Shown here: positions 8,382 through 18,883 of the stretch, piece after piece | Numbering within the stretch: the first letter of the stretch is position 1 | Layout of the letters: the number at the start of each line of letters is the position of its first letter | Assembly: GCF_002835805.1 (NCBI RefSeq) | Contig: NZ_PISE01000022.1 | Coordinates: 1-64,000 of the forward strand | Reading direction: 5' to 3' | From: Niallia nealsonii | GTDB lineage: Bacteria; Bacillota; Bacilli; Bacillales; Cytobacillaceae | Length of the DNA stretch: 64,000 bases | Program-made: the position numbers and the translations under genes | Notes under the pieces: generated by a model | What the model was told of the DNA's origin: nothing | The model's database searches: none | What the model saw: the letters and a program-made list of their open reading frames with translations, nothing else

Positions 8382-9404
8382 TTAGGCTGAACCAGATATT
8401 TTGATTGGGGAAGCCAGTCGTAAATCGAGATATTCATTTTCTACTCGGACTATTGGCAGATGGGGATCATTTTGATGAATAAAGATAATTTCAGCAATTT
8501 TATTGTTTGTTAATTTCACTTTTTTAAATAGTTGTTTATTCATGATAAATTGAGCAAAAGGAATAACAATGGCGGGGTTTAAAATATTGCTTTGCGCGCT
8601 ATTAATTAACTCATTTATCACTTCGTAATATGATTTCTTTTGTGTATAACTATTTGTACACATGCTATTAAATGTATCTGCAATCGTAATAATTTGTATA
8701 AGAATAGGAATATCTTTTTCTGTACGTTTATTCGGATAACCTTTTCCATTGATTGTTTCATGATGTAATAGAGCGGTTCTTGACACTAAAATATCTAACT
8801 GAGTGATGGAAAACAGCAAGCTTTTTCCAATAAAAGTATGTTGTTGAATTTCTTTATATTCGGTTTGAGTTAAACGTTCTTCTTTTTGCAGAATGTCAGG
8901 ATTGACTGCTAACATGCCAACGTCATGGAATAAGCCCATTTGTCCTAGTAAATGACATTCTTTTTTTGAAAGTCCGAGTATCTTGCCAATGATTGCTGAA
9001 ATAATTCCGACATTGATGCTATGCTGATAAATATAATTGGAGGAATCAATATCTTGATGGATGATATCTAAGATAGAAAGATCCTTTAAAGATAATTCTA
9101 GTACTTGAGCAAAATGGGCCAGTAATTCTTCTATTCCATCTTCCTTTTTTTGTAGTATGTTACAGAATACCTCTTTTACTTCCATTAATAAAGAGGTATA
9201 TGATTTATTAATGGAAACTGGGCTTTTTTTTATTAATGAAACAGCAAAAGCGGGTTCGACATGATGTTTTTGTAGTAGTTCAATATGAGTAGCGTTTATT
9301 TTTATGCCCTTTTTAAGTAATAAAAGATCGTCTATGGAATTGGAAAAAATATCTTCTGTTAACTCATTTCCAATGATATCTAGTAAAATATTTTTATCTC
9401 CCAT
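8382..9404 (-). CDS. HD-GYP domain protein, probable cyclic-di-GMP phosphodiesterase
   Basis: A 340-residue cytoplasmic protein with a C-terminal HD-GYP domain that, by family, hydrolyses cyclic di-GMP. The metal ligands appear intact: His128, the HD pair at 160-161, His189, HHE at 214-216, GYP at 222-224 and a later ADTFNSM. The usual HHExxDGxGYP reads HHETINGKGYP, with Asn for Asp. The N-terminal 110 residues have no recognised sensor domain and no membrane segment. GGGAG precedes the ATG. It appears to be transcribed alone. Whether it is catalytic or only a binding protein cannot be told. Confidence 0.85.
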   Translation of the reverse strand: MGDKNILLDIIGNELTEDIFSNSIDDLLLLKKGIKINATHIELLQKHHVEPAFAVSLIKKSPVSINKSYTSLLMEVKEVFCNILQKKEDGIEELLAHFAQVLELSLKDLSILDIIHQDIDSSNYIYQHSINVGIISAIIGKILGLSKKECHLLGQMGLFHDVGMLAVNPDILQKEERLTQTEYKEIQQHTFIGKSLLFSITQLDILVSRTALLHHETINGKGYPNKRTEKDIPILIQIITIADTFNSMCTNSYTQKKSYYEVINELINSAQSNILNPAIVIPFAQFIMNKQLFKKVKLTNNKIAEIIFIHQNDPHLPIVRVENEYLDLRLASPIKISGSA

Positions 9405-9531
9405 ATAAACGTCTCCCTAATAAAGAATTTTTTTGAAAATAAAAACAAATGTTTATAGTGAATTTTACCTTATAAAGATAAATGATAAAACCTACTATAT
9501 TACTAGTAGACATCGGTCATTTATCCTAATT

Positions 9532-9789
9532 TTACAAGGGGGAATGATTAGCAGACAGAGTAACTTCTGATGAATGAAGCTGCTCTTTAGTTTGTTTTAG
9601 TCTATATGATGGAAGCATATTAAAAGCTTTTTTTGCAGCGGCTAAATAATGGTGAGAATCATCCTCTTATATATGCTGGCCTATACTAGATATCTGACTT
9701 GTTAGAAAAAAAATACAACTATATAATAGAGTAAAAAACTGTCTAAAAGAAATATTCGGTAATTTAATGGAGGAAAACAGGCTTAAATC
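9532..9789 (-). pseudogene. Possible decayed gene remnant
   Basis: On the minus strand one reading frame stays open for 86 codons except for a single TAA at 9667-9669. The part after the stop reads EDDSHHYLAAAKKAFNMLPS and continues 24 more residues; it looks protein-like, with charged helical character. No start codon or ribosome site is visible, and I do not recognise the family. It could be chance openness in AT-rich DNA. The rest of 9405-9968 shows nothing I can name beyond AT-rich sequence. Confidence 0.28.
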
Positions 9790-9968
9790 CTATGTTATTT
9801 AGGGGCTTTGTTAAAAAAAATTAATAAAAAGAAACATAGCATACAGCAGGATAAATACATATTTGCATCGGAATCTTCTTTGATAACTTCCTTTTTTTAC
9901 TGAATGCTAAAAAAAGAAGGTGCTTTCTGCTTGTCAAATGTGCAGTAGTTTATCTAGGGGGAGAATTT

Positions 9969-10820
9969 ATGATAGAGTGTAGAAAAGATTTATATACATA
10001 TTTAAAAAATCATATTAATGATATGACGGAGGATTGGCTAAAAACAATAGAAAATAGTCCCTCAACTTATTATACTTCGAATACTTCTACTGCAGCTTTC
10101 GCAAAATTAAAAGAAAGTCATCGCATTTTAATTGAAAATGTTTTAACGGTATTTATAGAAGAAAAAGATATGTATACACAAAATTTAAACGATTGGGCTG
10201 TAGTCATTGCTGAAAAAAGATCAAAGGATTTAGTGCCGATTCTAGAGTCTATTCAGCAATTAAATCAGGTTAAATTAATATTGATTTCTTATATTCGAAA
10301 TTTTGCTGAAAGTAATCCTAACAAATTAACAGTGCCGATTGTATTCAACTGGATTGGTTTAACAAATTTTGCATTTGAATTATTTACTAATATTTTTATT
10401 GAACACTATGATAAGTTTAAGCAGCAGCAATTGTCTGTTCAACAAGAAATAATTAATGATCTGAGCAACCCCGTTATACCAATCTCTGAGGGCATCGGTG
10501 TAATGCCATTAATCGGTATACTTGATATGCAAAGAACACATTTTATTATAGAGACAACTTTAGAGCAATGTTCAGAGAAAAAGATTAATCATTTATTTAT
10601 TGATTTATCAGGAGTGCCTATTATTGATATGGTGGTGGCAAATCAGCTTTATCAGGTTATTTATACATTAAAATTAATTGGTGTTAAAGCTCATTTTTCA
10701 GGTATAAGACCGAAAGTTGCTCAAACTGCTATTCAATTAGGAATAGATTTTAGCAAAGTTTCAACTTTTAATAATTTGGCAAGTGCTTTATCTTCATTAG
10801 GATTGCCGTCGTTAAAATAA
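9969..10820 (+). CDS. RsbR-like STAS-domain protein lacking both phospho-threonines
   Basis: A 283-residue RsbR-family protein. The N-terminal 150 residues are a helical sensor-like region. The C-terminal STAS domain contains PVIPISEGIGVMPLIG, IDLSGVPIID and AHFSGIRPKVAQTAI. RsbR proteins form the stressosome with RsbS and RsbT, feeding sigma-B. The two residues that align with the RsbT-phosphorylated threonines, 34 residues apart as in B. subtilis RsbRA (T171 and T205), are Met187 and Met221. It would thus not be phosphorylated at the usual sites. GGGGGAG precedes the ATG. csbA, a sigma-B-dependent gene in B. subtilis, follows 29 bp later. Confidence 0.85.
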   Translation: MIECRKDLYTYLKNHINDMTEDWLKTIENSPSTYYTSNTSTAAFAKLKESHRILIENVLTVFIEEKDMYTQNLNDWAVVIAEKRSKDLVPILESIQQLNQVKLILISYIRNFAESNPNKLTVPIVFNWIGLTNFAFELFTNIFIEHYDKFKQQQLSVQQEIINDLSNPVIPISEGIGVMPLIGILDMQRTHFIIETTLEQCSEKKINHLFIDLSGVPIIDMVVANQLYQVIYTLKLIGVKAHFSGIRPKVAQTAIQLGIDFSKVSTFNNLASALSSLGLPSLK

Positions 10821-10849
10821 TGATAACGTAACAAAGAGGTGTGTCTTTT

Positions 10850-11080
10850 GTGATTAAATATTTATCGGCCCTTTTTTTTCCTGGACTTTTAGTTTTATTA
10901 TTTACAAGAGTGACATACAATCGGGTAATTGCCCTCATTTTAACAGTAGCTTTGATTGCCGCTTCTGTTTATAAAGGGTATACAGATTCTTTTTTGCTAA
11001 TTGTGATAGATTCCTTTTCTTTGACTGTTGGTTTTTGGTATAGCAAGTGGCTAAAGGATCGCCGAGAGTCCCGCATATAA
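10850..11080 (+). CDS. csbA: CsbA small membrane protein
   Basis: A 76-residue integral membrane protein matching CsbA in length, in motif (ALFFPGLLVLLFTRVTYN) and in position upstream of uvrBA. About three hydrophobic stretches are visible, with a basic C-terminus (WLKDRRESRI). Its biochemical role is unknown; in B. subtilis it is sigma-B controlled. The frame opens at GTG 10841, but AAAGAGGTG would sit too close; GTG 10850 has correct spacing and gives the standard length. It is probably cotranscribed with the RsbR-like gene. Confidence 0.85.
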   Translation: MIKYLSALFFPGLLVLLFTRVTYNRVIALILTVALIAASVYKGYTDSFLLIVIDSFSLTVGFWYSKWLKDRRESRI

Positions 11081-11321
11081 CTTTGTTAGCGAAATGTGCT
11101 CTAGTTAACCCGCAAGTGACCCATTGTTTGGAAACTATTTGGGAGTTCTACATTAATTGAATAAGATTTAACAGTAAGAATAACTGATAAGGATAGCAGA
11201 CTATCTATTTTGTAAAAGAAGGAGCTGTAATTCGAATCTTTGTTATTCTTTTTCTTTTATTTAGGCTATTTTCTAAAAGATGGTTGTTTTTCGGCTCATT
11301 TTTATGAGTAAATCCATGGAT

Positions 11322-11491
11322 AAAACAGGTGGATTGGAGGGAAAGGTGCGAGACTCCTGTGGAATTAGCGGGACAGGTGAGATCCCGCATACGCAGCCTG
11401 AGGATGCTCACCGCCCGCCCCACGGAAAGCGAGCATCCCTTCACTGCAATCAACCGACTCCTTTAAAAGCAATAAAGTTTACGAAAATAGC
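11322..11491 (+). repeat. Structured intergenic repeat, family 1, copy 2
   Basis: Nearly identical to 6-175, with the same nested stems. Just outside it, GGCTATTTTC at 11264-11273 is inverted relative to GAAAATAGC at 11483-11491, so the whole unit may run from about 11262 to 11493 with imperfect terminal inverted repeats, like a MITE. The gap 11081-11261 before it shows no gene. Confidence 0.8.
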
Positions 11492-11509
11492 TTCTTTAAA
11501 ACAAAAAAA

Positions 11510-11561
11510 CGAATGTTCGTTCGTATTTTTCTGGTTTGAAATAGCGTGTTTGTGGTAGAAT
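11510..11561 (+). promoter_or_regulatory. LexA (SOS) box and promoter region of uvrBA
   Basis: CGAAT-N4-GTTCG at 11510-11523 differs by one base from the Bacillus LexA box CGAAC-N4-GTTCG. Downstream, TGGTAGAAT holds an extended -10 (TAGAAT at 11556-11561); no convincing -35 was found. It precedes uvrBA, a known SOS operon, by about 200 bp. Confidence 0.7.
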
Positions 11562-11759
11562 GTTAATATATTGAGAAAAAATAGAAGATCAATTTTTACA
11601 TATAGTATAGAAAAGAAATGATCAAAAAGTGCAGCCAGCCAAACATCGGAAATGAGTTCCTTATAAAAATGGCTTATTTAAAAAAGTAGTTAATTGTTAT
11701 TTTACGTAATAAAAAGGAAATAATCCTGCTTGTACAAGGATTAATTGGGAGGATTTTAG

Positions 11760-13739
11760 GTGAATCAGGAGTTTGATTTAGTTTCTAAGTATACCCCTCA
11801 AGGTGATCAACCAGCGGCTATAAAAGAATTGGTCGAGGGGATAAAATCAGGAAAAAAAATACAGACATTGCTGGGAGCAACAGGTACAGGGAAAACTTTT
11901 ACAGTGAGTAATGTGATTAAAGAAGTGAAAAAGCCAACTTTAATTATCGCACATAATAAAACGCTGGCTGGACAGTTATACAGCGAATTTAAAGATTTTT
12001 TTCCAAATAATGCTGTTGAATATTTTGTTAGTTATTATGACTACTATCAACCAGAGGCATATGTCCCACAAACAGATACATTTATTGAAAAAGATGCAAG
12101 TATCAATGATGAAATCGATAAATTAAGGCATTCGGCTACTTCTTCTCTTTTTGAACGAGAAGACGTTATTATTGTGGCAAGTGTATCCTGCATTTACGGA
12201 TTAGGATCACCAGAAGAATATAGGGAAATGGTTGTTTCTCTTAGAAAGGGTATGGAAATAGAGAGAAATCAGCTTCTTCGCAAGTTGGTGGACATTCAAT
12301 ATAACCGCAACGATATCGATTTTAAAAGGGGAACTTTTCGAGTTAGAGGAGATGTTGTGGAGATTTTTCCAGCTTCACGTGATGAGCATTGCGTACGGAT
12401 TGAGTTTTTTGGTGATGAAATTGACCGAATTAGAGAAGTGGATGCTTTAACTGGGGAAATCCTCGGAGAAAGAAATCATATTGCCATTTTTCCAGCTTCC
12501 CACTTCGTTACAAGAGAAGAAAAAATGCGATTGGCAATTGAAAATATTGAAGAAGAACTAGAAGAACAATTAGAAAAGTTAAGAGAAGATAATAAATTAT
12601 TAGAAGCACAGAGATTAGAACAGCGTTGCCGCTATGATCTAGAAATGATGCGGGAAATGGGATTTTGCTCCGGTATTGAAAACTATTCTAGACATTTAAC
12701 ATTACGTCCGTCAGGTTCTACACCATATACGCTATTAGATTATTTTCCAGAAGATTTTCTTATCGTAATTGATGAATCACATGTTACCCTTCCACAAATT
12801 AGAGGAATGTACAACGGGGACCAAGCAAGGAAAAATGTATTAGTAGAACATGGATTCCGTTTGCCTTCCGCTTTAGATAATCGTCCACTGACTTTTAATG
12901 AATTTGAAAAACATATCAATAAAATGATCTGTGTATCTGCAACGCCTGGACCTTATGAATTAGAGCATACACCTGAAATGGTAGAGCAGATTATTCGTCC
13001 AACAGGCCTGCTTGATCCAACTATTGATATTCGACCAATTGAGGGGCAAATAGACGACTTGATTGGAGAGATTCAGGAAAGAACGAAACGGAATGAAAGA
13101 GTTCTTATTACTACGTTGACGAAGAAAATGTCAGAGGATTTAACCGATTATTTAAAGGAGATTGGGATAAAGGTTCAATATTTGCATTCAGAAATAAAAA
13201 CATTAGAGCGTATTGAAATTATTAGAGAATTGCGTATGGGAAAATACGATGTGCTTGTCGGCATCAATTTATTACGAGAAGGATTGGATATTCCAGAGGT
13301 TGCCTTAGTAACTATTCTAGATGCGGATAAAGAGGGATTCTTACGGTCTGATCGGTCTCTTATCCAAACTATTGGACGGGCTGCAAGGAATGAAAACGGA
13401 CATGTAATTATGTACGCAGATAAAATAACAAAATCTATGGAGCTCGCTATATCAGAAACAAAACGGCGGAGACAAATACAGGAAGAATACAATCAAAAAC
13501 ATGGCATTATCCCACAAACGATTCAAAAAGAAATTAGAGAAACTATTCGCGCTACAAAAGCAGCTGAGTCTCCTGAAGAATATCAAACTTCTGTAAAATT
13601 AGAGAAGCTAACGAAAAAAGAAAAAGAATCAATGATAGTGCAAATGGAGGCAGAGATGAAAGAAGCAGCAAAAGCGCTGAATTTCGAAAGAGCTGCAGAG
13701 CTGCGTGATTTACTTTTAGAATTAAAAGCAGAGGGATGA
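11760..13739 (+). CDS. uvrB: Excinuclease ABC subunit B
   Basis: UvrB verifies DNA damage and forms the pre-incision complex in nucleotide excision repair. Walker A is GATGTGKT at 39-46. The beta-hairpin region [20 protein letters not shown], the helicase box IDESH and the C-terminal UVR motif ([18 protein letters not shown]) are all present. Length 659 aa is normal. The start is GTG at 11760, set by GGGAGG with 7-bp spacing. uvrA follows after 4 bp and overlaps in ribosome site, so the two form an operon. A LexA-type box upstream predicts DNA-damage induction. Confidence 0.97.
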   Translation: MNQEFDLVSKYTPQGDQPAAIKELVEGIKSGKKIQTLLGATGTGKTFTVSNVIKEVKKPTLIIAHNKTLAGQLYSEFKDFFPNNAVEYFVSYYDYYQPEAYVPQTDTFIEKDASINDEIDKLRHSATSSLFEREDVIIVASVSCIYGLGSPEEYREMVVSLRKGMEIERNQLLRKLVDIQYNRNDIDFKRGTFRVRGDVVEIFPASRDEHCVRIEFFGDEIDRIREVDALTGEILGERNHIAIFPASHFVTREEKMRLAIENIEEELEEQLEKLREDNKLLEAQRLEQRCRYDLEMMREMGFCSGIENYSRHLTLRPSGSTPYTLLDYFPEDFLIVIDESHVTLPQIRGMYNGDQARKNVLVEHGFRLPSALDNRPLTFNEFEKHINKMICVSATPGPYELEHTPEMVEQIIRPTGLLDPTIDIRPIEGQIDDLIGEIQERTKRNERVLITTLTKKMSEDLTDYLKEIGIKVQYLHSEIKTLERIEIIRELRMGKYDVLVGINLLREGLDIPEVALVTILDADKEGFLRSDRSLIQTIGRAARNENGHVIMYADKITKSMELAISETKRRRQIQEEYNQKHGIIPQTIQKEIRETIRATKAAESPEEYQTSVKLEKLTKKEKESMIVQMEAEMKEAAKALNFERAAELRDLLLELKAEG

Positions 13740-13743
13740 AAAT

Positions 13744-16611
13744 ATGGCAAAAGATAAAATAATAGTGAAAGGTGCAAGAGCACATAATCTAAAAAATATT
13801 GATATTACAATTCCAAGAGATAAGTTGGTCGTTATAACTGGTTTATCTGGTTCAGGAAAATCGTCCCTAGCTTTTGATACTATTTATGCAGAAGGCCAAA
13901 GAAGATATGTGGAATCATTATCTGCATATGCTCGTCAGTTTTTAGGGCAAATGGATAAGCCGGATGTTGATTCTATTGAAGGGCTTTCTCCGGCCATTTC
14001 TATTGACCAAAAAACAACAAGCAGAAATCCACGATCAACAGTTGGAACTGTAACTGAGATTTACGATTATTTGCGTCTCTTGTTTGCACGAGTTGGCAGA
14101 CCGACATGTCCAGACCACGGAATAGAAATCAGTTCTCAAACGATTGAACAAATGGTAGATCGAATTTTGGAATATCCCGAAAAAACTCGACTGCAAATTT
14201 TGGCACCTATTATTTCAGGAAGAAAAGGCACCCATATAAAAGTGCTCGAGGATATAAAAAAACAAGGATATGTTCGGGTCCGTATTGATGGAGACATGTT
14301 TGAAATTGGGGAAGAAATTTCCTTAGAAAAGAATAAAAAGCATAATATCGAAGTAGTTATAGATAGGCTTGTTGTAAAAGAGGGGATTGCTGCAAGGCTG
14401 GCTGATTCTTTAGAATCTGCTTTGCGATTTGGGGAAGGAAAAGTGATTATTGATGTGATCGGACAGGAAGAGCTTCTGTTTAGCGAGCATCATGCCTGTC
14501 CAATTTGCGGCTTTTCTATAGGAGAATTAGAGCCAAGATTATTTTCCTTTAACAGTCCTTTTGGGGCATGTCCTGATTGTGATGGATTAGGAACCAAACT
14601 GGAAGTAGATATTGATTTAGTTATTCCCAATCCTCATTTAACCTTAAAAGAAAATGCGATTGCGCCATGGGAATCAATCAGTTCACAATATTACCCACAA
14701 TTATTGGAAAGTGTGTGCAATCATTATGGAATTGATATGAATATTCCTGTTAAAGAGTTGCCAAAAAATCTTTTGGATAAAATTCTATATGGATCTGGAA
14801 AAGAAAAAATACATTTTCGTTATGAAAATGATTTTGGACTGTTGAGGGAGAATGATATTCAATTTGAGGGCGTCTTAAAAAATGTAGAAAGACGCTATAA
14901 AGAAACAAGCTCAGATTATATTCGGGAACAAATGGAAAAATATATGGCCACTCAGCATTGTCCAACATGTAAGGGATATCGCTTAAAACGAGAAGCGCTA
15001 GCAGTACTTGTAAATGGATTGCATATTGGAAAAATAACCGAAAAATCAATTGTAGAAGTGAATGATTTATTTAAGAGCCTTACTTTAACAGAAAAAGAAC
15101 AGCAAATTGCTAATCTTATTCTAAAAGAAATAACAGAGCGAATAGGCTTTTTAATAAATGTTGGCTTGGATTATCTAACATTAAGCAGAGCGGCAGGAAC
15201 TCTTTCCGGCGGTGAAGCGCAAAGAATCAGATTAGCGACGCAAATTGGTTCTCGTTTAACAGGTGTTTTGTACATATTAGACGAGCCTTCTATTGGATTA
15301 CATCAGAGGGATAATGATAAATTAATTGAAACATTAAAACATATGAGAGATATTGGCAATACTCTGATTGTGGTCGAACATGATGAAGATACAATGATGG
15401 AAGCAGACTATCTAATTGATGTTGGTCCAGGAGCAGGAGTTCATGGGGGACAGATTATTTCGACAGGAACGCCGAAACAAGTGATGCGAGATAAAAAGTC
15501 GATAACAGGGCAATATTTATCTGGAAAAAAATTCATTCCTCTTCCTTTAGAAAGAAAACAAAGTGATGGCAGATTTATAGAAATCATTGGTGCAAACGAA
15601 AATAATCTAAAAAATGTTGATGTAGAGCTTCCATTAGGTTTATTTATAGCTGTAACTGGTGTCTCTGGATCTGGAAAGAGTACGTTAATTAATGAAATTC
15701 TTCATAAATCTTTAGCCCAACGGTTAAATCGTGCAAAAGCAAAACCGGGAGAGCATAAAGAAATTAAAGGCATTGAATATTTGGAAAAAGTCATTGATAT
15801 CGATCAGTCTCCGATAGGGAGAACTCCAAGATCCAATCCTGCAACATACACGGGCGTTTTTGATGATATTCGTGATGTATTTGCGACAACAAATGAAGCA
15901 AAAGTGCGAGGTTATAAAAAGGGCAGATTCAGCTTTAATGTGAAAGGCGGAAGATGTGAGGCATGCAGAGGAGATGGCATTATAAAAATTGAAATGCACT
16001 TTCTTCCGGATGTTTATGTTCCATGTGAAGTTTGCCATGGGAAACGATATAATAGGGAAACACTAGAAGTTCAATATAAAGGCAAAAATATTTCCGATGT
16101 ATTAGAAATGACAGTGGAAGATGGGGTATCTTTTTTCGAAAATATACCGAAAATCCATCGTAAGCTGCAAACAATTGTAGATGTTGGATTAGGATATATA
16201 AAACTTGGCCAACCTGCAACTACTCTTTCTGGTGGAGAAGCGCAGAGGGTAAAGCTTGCTTCTGAATTACATCGCCGGTCCACAGGAAAATCTTTTTATA
16301 TTTTAGATGAACCAACAACAGGCCTTCATGTTGATGACATATCCAGGCTTTTAATTGTATTGCAGCGTCTGGTGGAAAATGGCGATACCGTATTAGTAAT
16401 TGAACATAATTTAGATGTGATAAAAGCAGCAGATTATATTATTGATTTAGGTCCTGAAGGCGGAGATAAAGGTGGGACAATATTAGGATTTGGTACACCT
16501 GAAGAAATAGCCGAATTAGAAGGGTCCTACACGGGCAAATATTTAAAGCCTATTTTAGAGCGAGACCGACTTCGAATGCAGCAGCAAATAGAGGAGCTGG
16601 AAAAGGTATAA
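13744..16611 (+). CDS. uvrA: Excinuclease ABC subunit A
   Basis: UvrA is the damage-recognition ATPase that loads UvrB. It has two ABC modules: Walker A GLSGSGKS at 33-40 and GVSGSGKS in the second half, each with an LSGGEAQR signature. Zinc-binding cysteine sets CPICGF and [10 protein letters not shown] are intact. Length 955 aa is standard. Its ribosome site, GAGGGATGA, covers the uvrB stop, which indicates translational coupling. A terminator follows at 16667. Confidence 0.97.
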   Translation: MAKDKIIVKGARAHNLKNIDITIPRDKLVVITGLSGSGKSSLAFDTIYAEGQRRYVESLSAYARQFLGQMDKPDVDSIEGLSPAISIDQKTTSRNPRSTVGTVTEIYDYLRLLFARVGRPTCPDHGIEISSQTIEQMVDRILEYPEKTRLQILAPIISGRKGTHIKVLEDIKKQGYVRVRIDGDMFEIGEEISLEKNKKHNIEVVIDRLVVKEGIAARLADSLESALRFGEGKVIIDVIGQEELLFSEHHACPICGFSIGELEPRLFSFNSPFGACPDCDGLGTKLEVDIDLVIPNPHLTLKENAIAPWESISSQYYPQLLESVCNHYGIDMNIPVKELPKNLLDKILYGSGKEKIHFRYENDFGLLRENDIQFEGVLKNVERRYKETSSDYIREQMEKYMATQHCPTCKGYRLKREALAVLVNGLHIGKITEKSIVEVNDLFKSLTLTEKEQQIANLILKEITERIGFLINVGLDYLTLSRAAGTLSGGEAQRIRLATQIGSRLTGVLYILDEPSIGLHQRDNDKLIETLKHMRDIGNTLIVVEHDEDTMMEADYLIDVGPGAGVHGGQIISTGTPKQVMRDKKSITGQYLSGKKFIPLPLERKQSDGRFIEIIGANENNLKNVDVELPLGLFIAVTGVSGSGKSTLINEILHKSLAQRLNRAKAKPGEHKEIKGIEYLEKVIDIDQSPIGRTPRSNPATYTGVFDDIRDVFATTNEAKVRGYKKGRFSFNVKGGRCEACRGDGIIKIEMHFLPDVYVPCEVCHGKRYNRETLEVQYKGKNISDVLEMTVEDGVSFFENIPKIHRKLQTIVDVGLGYIKLGQPATTLSGGEAQRVKLASELHRRSTGKSFYILDEPTTGLHVDDISRLLIVLQRLVENGDTVLVIEHNLDVIKAADYIIDLGPEGGDKGGTILGFGTPEEIAELEGSYTGKYLKPILERDRLRMQQQIEELEKV

Positions 16612-16666
16612 ATGACAACTGCAAAACATTTTATTCGAGCTGGTAACTAGAGAGTGGATGATTTTT

Positions 16667-16696
16667 AAGAAATGCATTTATGCATTTCTTTTTTTT
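16667..16696 (+). terminator. Terminator after uvrA
   Basis: AAGAAATGCA pairs with TGCATTTCTT around a 4-nt loop, then a run of T. Confidence 0.85.
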
Positions 16697-16802
16697 AAAA
16701 ACTAATTCTTAAAGAAGGAAGGAAAACATAAACTAAATACGAAGCATGTTGACTGATGGCCATCAGGATAAACATTCTCTTCATAGAGATTTGCATTTGG
16801 AA

Positions 16803-16828
16803 TGAAACTTTGTTAGAACTGATTCGTA
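16803..16828 (+). promoter_or_regulatory. Sigma-W-type promoter for yvlBCD
   Basis: TGAAAC (16803-16808), 16 bp, CGTA (16825-16828): an exact match to the sigma-W consensus. In B. subtilis the yvlABCD operon belongs to the sigma-W regulon, so the position makes sense. It predicts a leader of about 250 nt before yvlB. No yvlA is present in that leader. Other ECF sigma factors read similar sequences, so the exact sigma is an inference. Confidence 0.8.
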
Positions 16829-17085
16829 TGTAAAGAAAGAAAAAAAGCAGCCTGCAAAAAAATATCTTTTCTCACAAGTACTTTTGCTTTTGCCAATTTT
16901 CTTTCTGGTTATGATGATAATAAATACTATGAAAAATATACTGATTATAGGATGTATTAGTTTGATTATTTGTTTGCATGCAGATGTTTTTAGTTGAGAC
17001 TTTATAAAAGAAAGATAGTTGTTGATAGAAAGGCAAGTGGCATGTTTCGTCAGTTTTTTTATGAACAGAACGGGGGCTAAACAAA

Positions 17086-18195
17086 ATGGCAGATGAGAAA
17101 AAAAGAATTTTAAAGTTAGTAGAGAGCGGGAAATTATCAGTTGATGAAGCAATTGCTTTAATGGAAATGGCGGATAATGAGGAAAGCAAAAAAGAAAAAG
17201 ATATATGGCAAGGGGATTTTGAAGAATCTAAATTCCAAGAAAAGAAAAAAGAAACGGCTTCTTCTTTTAATTTTCAAACTGCAAAGGGAAAAATTTTTGA
17301 CTTTGTTGACTCGACTATTAAAAAAGTAAAAGAAGTAGATTTAGATTTAAATTTCGGTCATTATGAAGAAGTTTTTCATATCTTTCAATATACAGATATT
17401 ATTCCAGAAACGATCGATATTGATATTCCCAATGGAGATGTGGAGCTTATTCCTTGGGAAAACCAAGAAATCCGCATAGAATGTAAGGCAAAAGTTTATC
17501 GTGTTGATTCATTAGAAGATGCAAAACGGGTATTCTTAAAAGAAGTAGATGTGACTGCAGATAAAGAAAGACTAGAAGTAAAAGTGCATCATAAATGGAT
17601 GAAGCTGCAAACAACTATCTATGTACCAACAGAAGAATATAAAGTAACTAAGATACGCCTTTTTAATGGCCCGATAAAAAGCAATAATCTCCATTCCGAT
17701 CAGATATATGCAAAAACAGCAAATGGAAAAATTCATTTAACAGCCATTCAATCAAAAAAACTGGAAGTAGATGCAGCAAATGGAAGTATAGAGGTGGAAA
17801 AAAGCAGTGCAACTGCTATGGATGCAGAAACGATTAATGGAGCTGTACATGTAGATGGCTATTTTGAAAGAGTAGATTTGCAATCATTTAATGGAGATAT
17901 AATCTGCACCAACCATTCGGAGGATTGTGAATATATCGAATTAAAAGGAACTACAGGAAATATGGATGTAAATGTTATGGAAAATCTGGCGATAAATGGG
18001 AATTTGAAAACGAATTTTGGTGGATTTAATGTAGAGTTAGAGGGTATACAAATAATAGAAGAAAAAAAGGATGTGCTTCAAAAAACACTGCAATTTCAAT
18101 CGATTCAATCGAAGGAAAAGCGCACGTCCATTGATGCAAATACAAAAACCGGAACAATCAAAATAAAAAAAATTGGGAATCAAGAGGTAAGTTAG
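17086..18195 (+). CDS. yvlB: YvlB, DUF4097-type envelope-stress protein
   Basis: A 369-residue protein of the YvlB family. The N-terminus (KKRILKLVESGKLSVDEAIALMEMA) is the short SHOCT-like helical hairpin. From about residue 95 on, repeated beta strands (IDIDIPNGDVELIPW, LRLFNGPIKS-like, ANGKIHL, ANGSIEVE, INGAVHVDG, FNGDIICT) form the DUF4097 beta-solenoid. No membrane segment is seen. It leads yvlBCD behind a sigma-W-type promoter, which links it to cell-envelope stress. Molecular role unknown. The start ATG has the ribosome site GGGGG a few bases upstream. Confidence 0.9.
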   Translation: MADEKKRILKLVESGKLSVDEAIALMEMADNEESKKEKDIWQGDFEESKFQEKKKETASSFNFQTAKGKIFDFVDSTIKKVKEVDLDLNFGHYEEVFHIFQYTDIIPETIDIDIPNGDVELIPWENQEIRIECKAKVYRVDSLEDAKRVFLKEVDVTADKERLEVKVHHKWMKLQTTIYVPTEEYKVTKIRLFNGPIKSNNLHSDQIYAKTANGKIHLTAIQSKKLEVDAANGSIEVEKSSATAMDAETINGAVHVDGYFERVDLQSFNGDIICTNHSEDCEYIELKGTTGNMDVNVMENLAINGNLKTNFGGFNVELEGIQIIEEKKDVLQKTLQFQSIQSKEKRTSIDANTKTGTIKIKKIGNQEVS

Positions 18196-18211
18196 AAGGA
18201 GAGAATAAAAG

Positions 18212-18400
18212 ATGAAAGAAATAAAACGATCAAAAGGCAATAGAAAACTAGCAGGGGTGATAGGGGGATTAGCAGAAAGATTTAATATAAATGCTAATCT
18301 GTTGCGGGTGATTTTTATTATTGGAATCATTTCAACTGGATTTTTTCCATTAGCAATCATATACCTTTTGTTAGTATATATATTGCCAAATGAGGTGTAA
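18212..18400 (+). CDS. yvlC: PspC-domain small membrane protein
   Basis: A 62-residue protein with a PspC domain: a short N-terminal segment RSKGNRKLAGVIGGLAERF, then one long hydrophobic helix (about 31-58). PspC proteins respond to membrane stress. GAAGGAGAG precedes the ATG. It lies 16 bp after yvlB and 5 bp before yvlD, so the three share a transcript. Confidence 0.9.
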   Translation: MKEIKRSKGNRKLAGVIGGLAERFNINANLLRVIFIIGIISTGFFPLAIIYLLLVYILPNEV

Positions 18401-18405
18401 GACAA

Positions 18406-18762
18406 ATGCGTTGGATTGTAAGTATTGTTATAAACGCTATATTTTTTATTGCATTAGCTGGTCTATTTCGTGATTCCTTTTATTTATCAGGGATAGGTGC
18501 TGCACTAGGTGCAAGCATTATCCTATCCTTGTTAAATGTAATTGTTAAGCCAATATTAGTACTATTGACATTGCCTGTAACAATACTTTCTTTAGGTTTA
18601 TTTTTATTTATCATTAATGCTGTTACATTATCCCTAACTGCTCAATTAATGGGAGATAGTTTTGAAATTTCTAGTTTTGGAATGAGTATATTTTTTAGTA
18701 TTCTCTTATCTTTATTTAATCTTATTATTCAAAATACAATATTGGGAAGAAAAAAAGCATAG
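18406..18762 (+). CDS. yvlD: Phage-holin-IV-like membrane protein YvlD
   Basis: A 118-residue membrane protein with four hydrophobic helices, of the family named after mycobacterial four-helix phage holins. The motif LNVIVKPILVLLTLPVTILSLG is typical. It probably works with YvlB and YvlC in a membrane stress response; the true function is not known. Last gene of the operon, followed by a terminator. Confidence 0.88.
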   Translation: MRWIVSIVINAIFFIALAGLFRDSFYLSGIGAALGASIILSLLNVIVKPILVLLTLPVTILSLGLFLFIINAVTLSLTAQLMGDSFEISSFGMSIFFSILLSLFNLIIQNTILGRKKA

Positions 18763-18806
18763 TTGTCTGTTTATCACTTATTTTTATACATAATAGGGAA
18801 TAAAGG

Positions 18807-18846
18807 GGTATCCAATAAGTCAATTTGGCTATTGGATGCCTTTTTT
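18807..18846 (+). terminator. Terminator after yvlD
   Basis: GGTATCCAATA (18807-18817) pairs with TATTGGATGCC (18830-18840), then TTTTTT. Confidence 0.88.
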
Positions 18847-18883
18847 ATATTCAAGAATGCTGATATATCAATGGTCTAGACTT

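Noticed and set aside
11280-11558. 92-codon plus-strand ORF over the family 1 repeat
   Set aside because: The frame is made by the GC-rich repeat itself and runs through the LexA box; not a gene.
16746-16997. Frame with one TGA that looked like a broken small membrane gene before yvlB
   Set aside because: The TGA is part of the sigma-W -35 (TGAAAC), and the frame after it has no start codon with a ribosome site.
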